DNA from: Chitinophaga sp. GbtcB8
Lineage (GTDB): Bacteria > Bacteroidota > Bacteroidia > Chitinophagales > Chitinophagaceae
DNA length: 64,000 nt
NCBI RefSeq assembly: GCF_019091455.1
Contig: NZ_JAGXJN010000038.1
Coordinates: forward strand, 25,282-89,281
Reading direction: 5' to 3'
The notes under the pieces were generated by a model, which did no database searches, had not been told where the DNA came from, and saw only the letters and a program-made list of their open reading frames with translations. Positions 44,865 through 52,581 of this stretch are shown piece by piece. How positions within the stretch are numbered: position 1 is the first letter of the stretch; every line of letters starts with the position of its first letter. The position numbers and the translations under genes are program-made.

Positions 44865-46154
44865 ATGGGAACATCAATCACATGCCCTAATTGCAAACAC
44901 CAGTTTGTGATGGAAGATGCTTTTGCCGCCGACATTGAAAAGGAAATGCGGGGTAAAATGGAGACGGAGTGGCGCAAACGGATGGAAGGATTACAAGCCG
45001 AAAAACAACAGCTGGTACAACAACGCCAGCAGATAGAGCTACAGAAACAGGCACAGGAAGAAGAGCTGAATAAACGCCTGCTTGCTGAAAAAGAAAAAAT
45101 GCAGGAAAGCCTGTCAGACAACATACGCAAGAACCTCAGCGCCGATTTTGAGAACCAGCTGCGTATGCTGCAGCAAACCAACCAGGAGCAGGAAGAAAAA
45201 CTACGGGAGGCCCGCCGCCAGGAGCTGGACTTCCTCCGCAAAGAACAGGAGCTGCGCAATAAGGAAGAAGCATTGGAAATAGCCTCGCAAAGAAAGATCC
45301 TGGAAGCACGTAACCAGCTTACAGAAGTGATCCGCAAAGAAGAAACAGAACGCAGCCAGCTAAGGGAATCAGAGTTTCAGCTGCGCATGCGCGAAATGGA
45401 AAAACAGCTGGAAGACCAGCGCAAGCTGGCCGAAGAAATGAAACGCCGCGCAGAACAAGGCTCCATGCAGCTGCAGGGCGAAGAGCAGGAGCTGGTGCTG
45501 GAAGAAATGTTACGGGCCGCCCTCCCTTTTGATGAAGTGCTGGAAGTAGGCAAAGGCGTTAGAGGCGCCGACTGTATACAAACCATCCGCAACCAGTTTG
45601 GGCAGGTCTGCGGTAAGATCATTTATGAAAGCAAACGCACCAAAAATTTTTCAAAAGAATGGGTAGAAAAGCTGAAAGCCGATATGCGCAGCCAGGGCGC
45701 GGATGTAGCCATACTGGTTACCCAAACCATGCCCAGGGATATGGACCGCTTTGGCGACCGTGATGGCATATGGATCTGCACCTTTACAGAAGTAAAGGCC
45801 CTGGCCCTGGTGCTGCGCGATGGTGTAATGAAAGTAGCCGGCGCGCTGAAAAGCCAGGAGAATAAAGGCGATAAAATGCACATGCTGTACAACTACCTTA
45901 CCAGCAGCGAGTTTGCAGAACAGTGGAAAGCTATCCGTGAAGGCTTCCAGGCCATGAAGCTCTCCATACAAAAAGAAAGGGAAGCCATGGAAAAACTCTG
46001 GAAGGCCCGCGAAAAACAGCTGGAAAAAGTATTGCTGAATGCCGCCCATATCAAAGGTTCTGTAGAAGGTATTGCCGGCACCGACTCCGTAGATCTGAAG
46101 CTGCTGGAAGATGCGGCAGATGAGCTGCTGCTGGGTACCGACAACGATAAATAA
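44865..46154 (+). CDS. DUF2130 domain protein with coiled coil
   Basis: 429 residues. An N-terminal CPNCKHQF half zinc-ribbon (C7, C10) precedes a long charged coiled coil (about 25-200, repeats of EKQQLVQQRQQIELQ type). The globular DUF2130 domain (about 205-400) contains GADCIQTIRNQFGQVCGKII then YESKRTKNFSKEWVEKLK and GADVAILVTQ. The E-x-K spacing after two beta strands resembles PD-(D/E)XK nucleases such as RmuC, so a DNA-associated role is plausible but not shown. It stands 47 nt before the HAD gene. Confidence 0.9.
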   Translation: MGTSITCPNCKHQFVMEDAFAADIEKEMRGKMETEWRKRMEGLQAEKQQLVQQRQQIELQKQAQEEELNKRLLAEKEKMQESLSDNIRKNLSADFENQLRMLQQTNQEQEEKLREARRQELDFLRKEQELRNKEEALEIASQRKILEARNQLTEVIRKEETERSQLRESEFQLRMREMEKQLEDQRKLAEEMKRRAEQGSMQLQGEEQELVLEEMLRAALPFDEVLEVGKGVRGADCIQTIRNQFGQVCGKIIYESKRTKNFSKEWVEKLKADMRSQGADVAILVTQTMPRDMDRFGDRDGIWICTFTEVKALALVLRDGVMKVAGALKSQENKGDKMHMLYNYLTSSEFAEQWKAIREGFQAMKLSIQKEREAMEKLWKAREKQLEKVLLNAAHIKGSVEGIAGTDSVDLKLLEDAADELLLGTDNDK

Positions 46155-46201
46155 AAAAAAGAAGGGCTACCATATTATTAATTTATTATTATCTTTAATA
46201 T

Positions 46202-46828
46202 ATGCAAACCCATCAGAAACAATACGCTACCATCATATTTGACCTGGGCGCCGTGCTTATTGACTGGAATCCGCGGTACCTGTTCAACAAGATATTTTCC
46301 ACCCCCGCGGAAACGGAACATTTCCTGCGGAATATATGCACCTCCGACTGGAACGAGGAGCAGGATGCCGGCAGGGCCCTCACCGACGCTACGGAGCTGC
46401 TGGTAAAGCAATACCCCGGTTACGAAGCGCAGATCCGTGCCTATTATGGCCGCTGGAAAGAAATGCTGGGCGGCACTATTGATGATACCGTAGCCATCCT
46501 GGAGCAGCTTAAAAGCACCGGCCAGTATAAATTATATGCGCTCACCAACTGGTCTAACGAAACCTTCCCTATTGCGCTCACCCAATACCCCTTTCTGCAG
46601 TTGTTTGATGGCATTGTGGTATCCGGCCGTGAAAAAATGAGGAAACCCCACGCCTGTTTTTATGAGCTATTGTTGAACCGCTACCACGTTAATGCAGCCG
46701 ATGCCTTATTTATTGACGATAACCTGCGCAATGTTACTGCCGCTGAAGCCTGCGGTATAGAAAGCATTCACTTCACCTCTCCTGATCAGCTTAAACAAGT
46801 ACTCACAGCTAAAGCAATTTTAAGTTAA
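46202..46828 (+). CDS. HAD-superfamily sugar-phosphatase-like hydrolase
   Basis: 208 residues. Motif I is IIFDLGAVLIDWNPRYLF, motif II LYALTNWS, the lysine KMRKPHACFYE and motif III ALFIDDNLRNVTAAE. The DLG form of motif I and the DWNPR continuation match the YihX (alpha-D-glucose-1-phosphate phosphatase) branch of HAD proteins. A cap helix bundle fills residues 25-90. It probably removes phosphate from a sugar phosphate in the cytosol. Confidence 0.9.
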   Translation: MQTHQKQYATIIFDLGAVLIDWNPRYLFNKIFSTPAETEHFLRNICTSDWNEEQDAGRALTDATELLVKQYPGYEAQIRAYYGRWKEMLGGTIDDTVAILEQLKSTGQYKLYALTNWSNETFPIALTQYPFLQLFDGIVVSGREKMRKPHACFYELLLNRYHVNAADALFIDDNLRNVTAAEACGIESIHFTSPDQLKQVLTAKAILS

Positions 46829-47198
46829 TACCGGACGTTATACATAAGACCCTGATCAATTATCTACTTAACAAAATATTAGGAAGACATTAACATTTCT
46901 ACAATAAACTTCTGTAACCATACGGGATTCTAATGCGTTGAATATAAAACGCTGGTAAGCTTTCCTAACTATTCTGTCAAACCCGTACGTATACTGGATT
47001 TGGCATACTTAGTGTATGATCAAGATCTGGTGAGGCACTAGAACCACAAAGGAGTATTAAACGCGAAACCGTGCAGAACAATATTTCTATGCACTTCCGG
47101 AAACCACATTTGGTTACCTGCGGCTGTGGAAGCGGCATAGGAGAAATATTGCATGCAGGGATCAGCTATCTGATCAACAAAATTAAATTTCAAGAGAG
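46829..47198. other. Intergenic region upstream of the DUF4136 gene
   Basis: 370 nt without a supportable gene, RNA or repeat. It should contain the promoter of the DUF4136 and beta-barrel pair and a long leader. A weak palindrome, CATACTTAGTGTATG, lies near 47003. Confidence 0.45.
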
Positions 47199-47840
47199 AT
47201 GAAAAAGAGAAGACTTTGGTTTATCATGAGTGCTGCGGTAGCCTTTACCACCCTGATTTCCCTCAATAGCTGCCGTAAAGATCCGCTGAATGATATGACG
47301 GATGAAGAGTCCCGGATCTATATTACCAACCGGGATAGTACAGCAAATTTTAGTTCCTACGCTACTTTCAGCATTGTAGATTCTGTGGCGGTAGCCAGCA
47401 ATGGTACAGAGGCAAAACGTGCGCTCACAGACTACGATAAACAATTGATAGCAGCTGTAAAATCGGCCATGCAGGCAAGAGGTTATACCCTGGTGGATAA
47501 AGCTGCAAAACCGCAGCTGGCCGTGAACCTGACCCGTATTGATGATACCTACAGCAGCAGCTATTACGATGCCGGCTACTGGTCTGGCTGGGGCGGTTAT
47601 TACGATCCGTTCTATTGGGGCTATCCCGGTTATGGTTATTACTTCCCCTCTTATTACACCGTGTACTATAAAGAGCGGGCCGTATCCATTGACCTGGTGG
47701 ACCTGAAGAACGCCCAGGCGGATAAGCAGCTGAATGCTATATGGAATGCGATGTTCAGAGGTTCCGGTGTGTGGGACAGTAATAACATCACTAACATGGT
47801 GACCGCCGCATTTGCGCAATCAGCTTACCTGAAGAAATAA
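47199..47840 (+). CDS. DUF4136 family lipoprotein
   Basis: 213 residues. A lipoprotein signal ends at LNSC (Cys 25). The DUF4136 core follows with NFSSYATFSIVDSVAV near the start, LIAAVKSAMQARGYTLVDKA and a Tyr/Gly-rich stretch (SGWGGYYDPFYWGYPGYGYY) before ERAVSIDLVDLKNAQADKQL. These are envelope lipoproteins of unknown function, often next to a beta-barrel gene as here (26 nt downstream). Confidence 0.9.
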   Translation: MKKRRLWFIMSAAVAFTTLISLNSCRKDPLNDMTDEESRIYITNRDSTANFSSYATFSIVDSVAVASNGTEAKRALTDYDKQLIAAVKSAMQARGYTLVDKAAKPQLAVNLTRIDDTYSSSYYDAGYWSGWGGYYDPFYWGYPGYGYYFPSYYTVYYKERAVSIDLVDLKNAQADKQLNAIWNAMFRGSGVWDSNNITNMVTAAFAQSAYLKK

Positions 47841-47866
47841 TAGTAGTTACTTTAAAACTGAAGACG

Positions 47867-48487
47867 ATGTTACGCTTAAAGAATTGGATCTTGATCATAG
47901 CAGGGTGCCTGGGTATGCAGGCTGCATCCGCACAGGTACGCCCTCCTTTGTCCTTTAATATTAATTATTCCATTGCACAACCCTTTGGTTCTGTGAAGGA
48001 TTATAGTGATAAAACCAGCTTCCGCGGATGGCAGGCCGGCCTGCAATACATGATCTCCGACCAGATCGGGGTAGGTATAAAAAGCGGCTTCCAGGATTTT
48101 TATGAAAGAGCGCCCCGCGCGGTATATCCTACAAAGGGTGGCGATATTTCTGCAGTACAAACACGTACCTTGCAGGTAATACCGGCTCTGGCCACAATAC
48201 AATATCAATTTACCAAGCCGGATGCAATAGTTATACCCTATGCGTCGTTAGGTATAGGAGCGGCCAATATGAATTACGAGAAATACTGGGGTGAATTTGT
48301 AGATAAGGATAACAGCTGGCATTTTATGGTCAGCCCGGAATTAGGAATTAATATACCATTTGGCAAAGCTTCGCCGTTATTATTTAATGCAAGTATCGAA
48401 TACAACTACGCTTCCTACAAATTAGCCGAGATCACCAACTTTAGTACGTTACAAGGAAATATTGGTTTGCGCTGGCATATCAACTAA
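47867..48487 (+). CDS. Outer-membrane beta-barrel protein
   Basis: 206 residues with a signal peptide (WILIIAGCLGMQAASAQ). The mature chain shows alternating strands with aromatic ends, for example GWQAGLQYMISDQIGVGIKS and ASLGIGAANMNYEKYWG, and finishes with NIGLRWHIN. An 8-strand OmpA/OmpW-sized barrel is likely. It is co-transcribed with the DUF4136 lipoprotein and may assemble with it. Confidence 0.85.
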   Translation: MLRLKNWILIIAGCLGMQAASAQVRPPLSFNINYSIAQPFGSVKDYSDKTSFRGWQAGLQYMISDQIGVGIKSGFQDFYERAPRAVYPTKGGDISAVQTRTLQVIPALATIQYQFTKPDAIVIPYASLGIGAANMNYEKYWGEFVDKDNSWHFMVSPELGINIPFGKASPLLFNASIEYNYASYKLAEITNFSTLQGNIGLRWHIN

Positions 48488-48531
48488 AGTTTGTCCATAT
48501 TCTATCAAGGGAAGCCGTGTAAATATCGGTT

Positions 48532-48564
48532 GCCCCGCTAGCAGAAGGCTGGCGGGGCTTTTTT
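48532..48564. terminator. Shared terminator between beta-barrel and apbE genes
   Basis: GCCCCGCTAGC pairs with GCTGGCGGGGC (one mismatch) around AGAAG, followed by TTTTTT. It ends 14 nt from the convergent apbE stop and 45 nt after the barrel gene stop. Confidence 0.9.
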
Positions 48565-48577
48565 ATGCAGTGAAGGC

Positions 48578-49600
48578 TCACCTTTCACTCATGAACTTTT
48601 TAAAACCGGGAGAATATTTTTCCTGCACTTTGCCCGCTGCATCTTTGTAAATGAAATACGCTTCCAGCCCGTATTGCGGGTACCTGCGCAGGAAAGCCAG
48701 GGCTTTATCTACCCCCATTAGTATAAGGGCATTATCAAAACCATCTGCCGTAATACAGTCTTTGGCAATTACCGTTACACTGATAATATTATTATGTAAG
48801 GCCTGCCCGCTGTGCGGATCAATGGTATGGGCAAAGCGGGTACCGCCCTGGTCAAAAAAACGGCGGTAGTTGCCGCTGGTGGCAATGGCTTTGCTGGAAA
48901 GGTATAATAAGGTTTGTACAGGATAATCGCTGCTATCGGGCGATGGGCCTTCAATGCCAATGCTCCAGGTTTTGTGCTGTGCGTTCTGCCCACGGGCGCA
49001 TAATTCCCCGCCTACATCTACCAGGTAATTTTCAATACCCTGCTGCTCCAGGAAGCGGCCCAGCACATCTACCGTGTATCCCTGTGCAATGCCGTTACAG
49101 TCTATTTGCACGCCGCTTTTTTGCTTACTGAGCACAGACCCGTTCACCTGCAAATAGCGATAACCTACCAGCTGTAAACGCTGCTGCAGGGTATCTGCCG
49201 GCGGTATACCCTGCCAGGCCGGTTTCACAGGGCCAAAACCCCAGGCATCCACCAGCGGCTTTACAGTAACATCAAATGCACCGCTGGTAGCGCGGCTTAC
49301 CTGCAAAGCACGGGTAATAACGGCCTGCATATGCGCATCCATCTGCACCTGCCGGCCGGCATTAAACTGGCAGATCAATGATCCGGGCTGGTATAATGAT
49401 AAGGATCGGTCGATGGCCGAAAAAATAGAATCAATACGGGTTTGCAGCGATACCGTATCCCGGCTGATGTATTTAACAATGTAATAAGTACCCTGGGCTT
49501 TGCCTTCACTTACCTGTAAATGCTGCGCAAATGTGGAACCAGGAAAGAGGATATATGATATGAGTAATAAGATGCAGAATACCTTCATACTTCGTTTCAA
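48578..49600 (-). CDS. apbE: FAD:protein FMN transferase (ApbE family)
   Basis: 340 residues with a signal peptide (VFCILLLISYILFPGSTFAQ). ApbE motifs: QGTYYIVKY near the N-terminus, SGAFDVTVKPLVDAWGFGP, DCNGIAQGYTVD, AIATSGNYRRFF, HTIDPHSGQ and the metal-binding ITADGFDNALILMG. The enzyme moves FMN from FAD to a threonine on periplasmic proteins such as RnfG or NqrC. Its ATG overlaps the stop of the upstream acyl-CoA dehydrogenase by 4 nt (ATGA), so translation is coupled. No flavinylation target (PepSY-FMN domain) is next to it. Confidence 0.93.
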   Translation of the reverse strand: MKRSMKVFCILLLISYILFPGSTFAQHLQVSEGKAQGTYYIVKYISRDTVSLQTRIDSIFSAIDRSLSLYQPGSLICQFNAGRQVQMDAHMQAVITRALQVSRATSGAFDVTVKPLVDAWGFGPVKPAWQGIPPADTLQQRLQLVGYRYLQVNGSVLSKQKSGVQIDCNGIAQGYTVDVLGRFLEQQGIENYLVDVGGELCARGQNAQHKTWSIGIEGPSPDSSDYPVQTLLYLSSKAIATSGNYRRFFDQGGTRFAHTIDPHSGQALHNNIISVTVIAKDCITADGFDNALILMGVDKALAFLRRYPQYGLEAYFIYKDAAGKVQEKYSPGFKKFMSER

Positions 49601-50775
49601 TGGAATGCATCAATACCTGTAATATCCATACCGGTGATCAGCAGGTGAATTTCATGAGTGCCTTCGTAGGTGTTCACACTTTCCAGGTTCATCATGTGGC
49701 GCATAATGGGATATTCGCCGGTAATGCCCATGCCGCCTAAGATCTGGCGGGCATCGCGGGTTATGTTGGCAGCTATTTCGCAGGAGTTCCTTTTAGCCAT
49801 GGAGATCTGTGCAGGCGTTGCTTTCCCTTCATTCTTCAATACACCTAAGCGCCAGTTCAGCAGCTGTGCTTTGGTGATCTCCGTGATCATTTCCGCCAGC
49901 TTTTTTTGCGTAAGCTGAAAACCGGCAATGGGACGGTCAAACTGGATCCTTTCTTTGGCGTAGCGCAGGGCAGTATCATAACAGTCCATGGCAGCGCCTA
50001 TTACGCCCCAGGCAATGCCGTAACGGGCGGAGGACAAACAGCTCAAAGGTCCCTTCAGCCCTTTAACATTCGGTAATATATTGGCTTTAGGTACGCGTAC
50101 ATTATCAAATACCAGCTCGCCGGTGGCGCTGGCGCGCAGGCTCCATTTGCCCTTGGTTTCCGGGGTGGTGAAGCCGGTCATGCCCCTTTCTACTATAATG
50201 CCGCGGATATCGCCCTGGTCATCCTTGGCCCATACTACGGCAATATCTGCAAAGGGAGCATTGGAGATCCACATTTTGGCGCCATTCAGGATCACATAAT
50301 CCCCGTCTGCTTTAAAATGCGTGATCATACTGGCGGGATTAGAGCCATGGTCCGGCTCTGTGAGCCCAAAACAGCCCATCATTTCACCGGTGGCCAGCCT
50401 GGGCAGGTATTTACGTTTCTGCTCTTCGCTGCCAAAAGTAAAAATAGGATACATTACCAGGGATCCCTGTACAGAGGCGGTGGACCGCACACCGCTATCG
50501 CCCCGTTCCAGCTCCTGCATCATAAGCCCGTAGGCAATATGATCCAGCCCGCCCCCACCGTATTCTGTGGGAATGGTAGGACCCAAACACCCCAGCTGTC
50601 CCAGCCCGTGAATGATCTTGGACGGGAAGGTAGCCTGCTGGCAATAGTCTTCAATAACCGGTGATATTTCCTTTTTTACCCACTGGCGTACCGCATCGCG
50701 GACTAGCAGATGTTCTTCGGTTAACAACGCATCTACTGCAAAGTAATCTGGCGACTGGAAAAGATCTTTCCCCAT
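49597..50775 (-). CDS. Glutaryl-CoA dehydrogenase-type acyl-CoA dehydrogenase
   Basis: 392 residues from the ATG at 50775; a longer start at 50796 is possible. Three acyl-CoA dehydrogenase domains: N-terminal helices with YGLMMQELERGDSGVRS, middle beta domain with CFGLTEPDHGSNPASM and KMWISNAPFADIAVVWA, and C-terminal helices with catalytic Glu in VNTYEGTHEIHLLI. The ERGDSGVRSTASVQGSLVM and WSLRASATGELVF motifs are those of glutaryl-CoA dehydrogenase in lysine/tryptophan catabolism (oxidation and decarboxylation to crotonyl-CoA). It forms an overlapping pair with apbE. Confidence 0.92.
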   Translation of the reverse strand: MGKDLFQSPDYFAVDALLTEEHLLVRDAVRQWVKKEISPVIEDYCQQATFPSKIIHGLGQLGCLGPTIPTEYGGGGLDHIAYGLMMQELERGDSGVRSTASVQGSLVMYPIFTFGSEEQKRKYLPRLATGEMMGCFGLTEPDHGSNPASMITHFKADGDYVILNGAKMWISNAPFADIAVVWAKDDQGDIRGIIVERGMTGFTTPETKGKWSLRASATGELVFDNVRVPKANILPNVKGLKGPLSCLSSARYGIAWGVIGAAMDCYDTALRYAKERIQFDRPIAGFQLTQKKLAEMITEITKAQLLNWRLGVLKNEGKATPAQISMAKRNSCEIAANITRDARQILGGMGITGEYPIMRHMMNLESVNTYEGTHEIHLLITGMDITGIDAFH

Positions 50776-50846
50776 GTGAATCACTTTTATCAGCAATATA
50801 CTGATTTAGGATTTTAGATGTAACTTGGGCCCAAAATAAGGGAGTT

Positions 50847-51275
50847 ATGTCGAGCAAATTATTCCCTGCGATGTTGCTGGTAGGGTTTTTGGTTGTACTG
50901 ATCGTGTCATTTAAACCCACTGCTGTTACCCGCTCCATTGCTAATAAAGCTGTTTCCGATACACCTAAGGTAGAAATGAAAAAGTATTGGATGGTTTTCC
51001 TGAAAAGGGGGCCACAACGTAACCAGCGTGCAGCAGATGCAGCCCGTATACAAGATAAACATCTGGCCAATATTAACCGCCTGGCAGCTTCCGGCAAGCT
51101 GATGGTAGCCGGCCCTTTTGGGGATGATGGCGACCTGCGGGGCATTTTCATACTGGATTGTGCAGACAGCGCCGAAGCGGTAGATATTGTACGTACTGAT
51201 ACTGCGGTGATCACCGGCCGCCTGGCCTTTGAAATAAAACCCTGGTGGACTGCCAAAAACTGCGTGTTTAAATAA
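50847..51275 (+). CDS. YciI-like domain protein with N-terminal membrane anchor
   Basis: 142 residues. A hydrophobic segment (LFPAMLLVGFLVVLIVSF, about 5-22) acts as signal or anchor. The YCII domain covers about 45-140: MKKYWMVFLKRGPQRNQ, the conserved His in IQDKHLANINRLAASGKL and VAGPFGDDGDLRGIFIL. Canonical YciI proteins are cytosolic with a His-Asp pair, so export is unusual. Divergent from the acyl-CoA dehydrogenase gene across about 70 bp. Confidence 0.85.
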   Translation: MSSKLFPAMLLVGFLVVLIVSFKPTAVTRSIANKAVSDTPKVEMKKYWMVFLKRGPQRNQRAADAARIQDKHLANINRLAASGKLMVAGPFGDDGDLRGIFILDCADSAEAVDIVRTDTAVITGRLAFEIKPWWTAKNCVFK

Positions 51276-51309
51276 AATGCTGAACGCTGAATGCGAAATG
51301 CTGAACGCT
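51275..51309. repeat. Direct repeat of AAATGCTGAACGCT
   Basis: Two identical 14-nt copies start at 51275 and 51296, 21 nt apart, at the stop codon of the YciI-like gene. The word GCTGAACGCT is the same as in the palindrome at 35056-35268, without an inverted partner here. The sequence from 51310 to 51433 shows nothing I can name. Confidence 0.7.
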
Positions 51310-51433
51310 CCCCTGCATGTTTGAGTAACCCACCTGCCTATTTATAATTACATACGATTTTACTGTTTCTATGCGCTTTTACCTGAGGTGCGATGCGTCT
51401 TTAATAAGAAATGCATGCGCTTTTAATATGGAC

Positions 51434-51521
51434 TGCTCATGAACTTCACTAGGGATTCACTAGGGAAAAACATGGGATCCAGTAGGGAAACTCATGAGAA
51501 ACTCATGGGAAAGACACGGGA
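51434..51521. repeat. Degenerate 11-nt tandem array, about eight units
   Basis: Units fall exactly every 11 nt: TTCACTAGGGA twice (51445, 51456), AAAACATGGGA, TCCAGTAGGGA, AACTCATGAGA, AACTCATGGGA and AAGACACGGGA, with a weaker unit before. GGGA at the end of each unit is nearly invariant, while the middle varies. There are no spacers, so it is not a CRISPR. It lies about 155 nt upstream of the DeoR-type gene. The remaining 51522-51675 is T-rich with a repeated TTTGCAGGTTTTTGCAGG. Confidence 0.8.
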
Positions 51522-51675
51522 AACAGGCCCTTCAACTTTCAATATTTTCTTATCCTCCACAAGATTAGTTTGCAGGTTTTTGCAGGTTTTTTACTATCAC
51601 TTGCTTCTTTTTGCTTGTTTGTTTGCGTTTTTGTGCCGATATTAAAGTAACCAATGTCTATTTCGCTGTTCCGTT

Positions 51676-52422
51676 ATGCTTAAAAAAGAAAGGCAAACCT
51701 ATATACTTCACCAGGTAAACCTGCATAACCGGGTATTATCTGCCGATCTGAGCCAGGAGATCAAGGTATCGGAAGATACCATCCGGCGCGATCTGGCAGA
51801 GCTGGCAGACCAGGGAAAGCTTATTAAAGTACATGGCGGGGCTTTATCACAGGGATATCATTTCTCCGTGCATGCACAACAGGTATACGCGCTGGATGAA
51901 AAAAAGTGCATTGCGCAAAAAGCCGCAAAACTGATCCAGGATGGCATGTTTGTGCTTACCACCGGGGGCACTACCATCATAGAGCTGGCCCGGGCATTGC
52001 CGCCGGAGTTAAAAGCTACCTTTTTTACCGTAAGCCTTACGGCAGCCATTGAATACATGCAGCATCCGAACATTGAAATTATTCTCATAGGCGATAAACT
52101 ATCAAAAAATGCGCAGATCACTGTGGGGGGTGAAGCGCAGGCCAAGATCAAACAAATTAAAGCAGATATCTGTTTCTTAGGGACCAACGCCATTGATGCT
52201 ACTCATGGATTAACGGAAAACGATTGGGAGGTCATGCAAATTAAAAAGGCCATGGTAACCAGCGCACAAAAGGTAGTAGCGCTTACCATTGCAGAAAAGG
52301 TGAATACCGCACAGCGCATACAGGTATGCGATATACACGGCATTCATACACTTGTTACTGAGCTGGCGCCAGATAGCCAGGTATTATCCGCTTATAAAAA
52401 ACAAGGACTGGAAATTCTTTAA
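51676..52422 (+). CDS. DeoR-family transcriptional regulator
   Basis: 248 residues. An N-terminal winged helix (about 3-58: RQTYILHQVNLHNRVLSADL, VSEDTIRRDLAELADQGKLI) carries the DeoR signature. The C-terminal sugar-phosphate-sensing domain has FVLTTGGTTIIELARALPPE, INIEIILIGDKL-type strands, FLGTNAIDATHGLTENDWEV and the KKAMVTSAQKVVALTIAEK helix. These repressors sense phosphorylated sugars in the cytosol. It stands just upstream of the third SusC/SusD pair in place of an HTCS or anti-sigma factor, so is likely its regulator. Confidence 0.93.
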   Translation: MLKKERQTYILHQVNLHNRVLSADLSQEIKVSEDTIRRDLAELADQGKLIKVHGGALSQGYHFSVHAQQVYALDEKKCIAQKAAKLIQDGMFVLTTGGTTIIELARALPPELKATFFTVSLTAAIEYMQHPNIEIILIGDKLSKNAQITVGGEAQAKIKQIKADICFLGTNAIDATHGLTENDWEVMQIKKAMVTSAQKVVALTIAEKVNTAQRIQVCDIHGIHTLVTELAPDSQVLSAYKKQGLEIL

Positions 52423-52565
52423 TCTACGATCTCAGATTTTAGATCTGCTAAAAGCGAAGACTGTAGCGGCTTCCACTTATGTGATATATTTTTTATGAAT
52501 GTAGATAATGATTCCATTTCACACAATCAAATCTAAAGATCGTAGATCGTAGTACATCTAAATTT
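52421..52565. repeat. Intergenic inverted repeat, word CTACGATCT/TTTAGAT
   Basis: The left arm begins at the DeoR stop codon (AATCTACGATCT, then CAGATTTTAGATC). The right arm (52529-52565) reads AATCTAAAGATCGTAGATCGTAG, the complementary words. About 75 nt of unrelated sequence lies between. It fills nearly the whole gap before SusC, so overlaps any promoter there. Confidence 0.7.
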
Positions 52566-52581
52566 AAACTTGTAAACAGTT

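Noticed and set aside
46202..46828. HAD protein missing the second Asp of motif I
   Set aside because: The DLG form followed by a DWNPR-type continuation is normal for the YihX branch, so this is not a defect.
51434..51521. Possible CRISPR array
   Set aside because: Units are 11 nt, directly adjacent and degenerate, with no spacers, and no cas gene is in the window.
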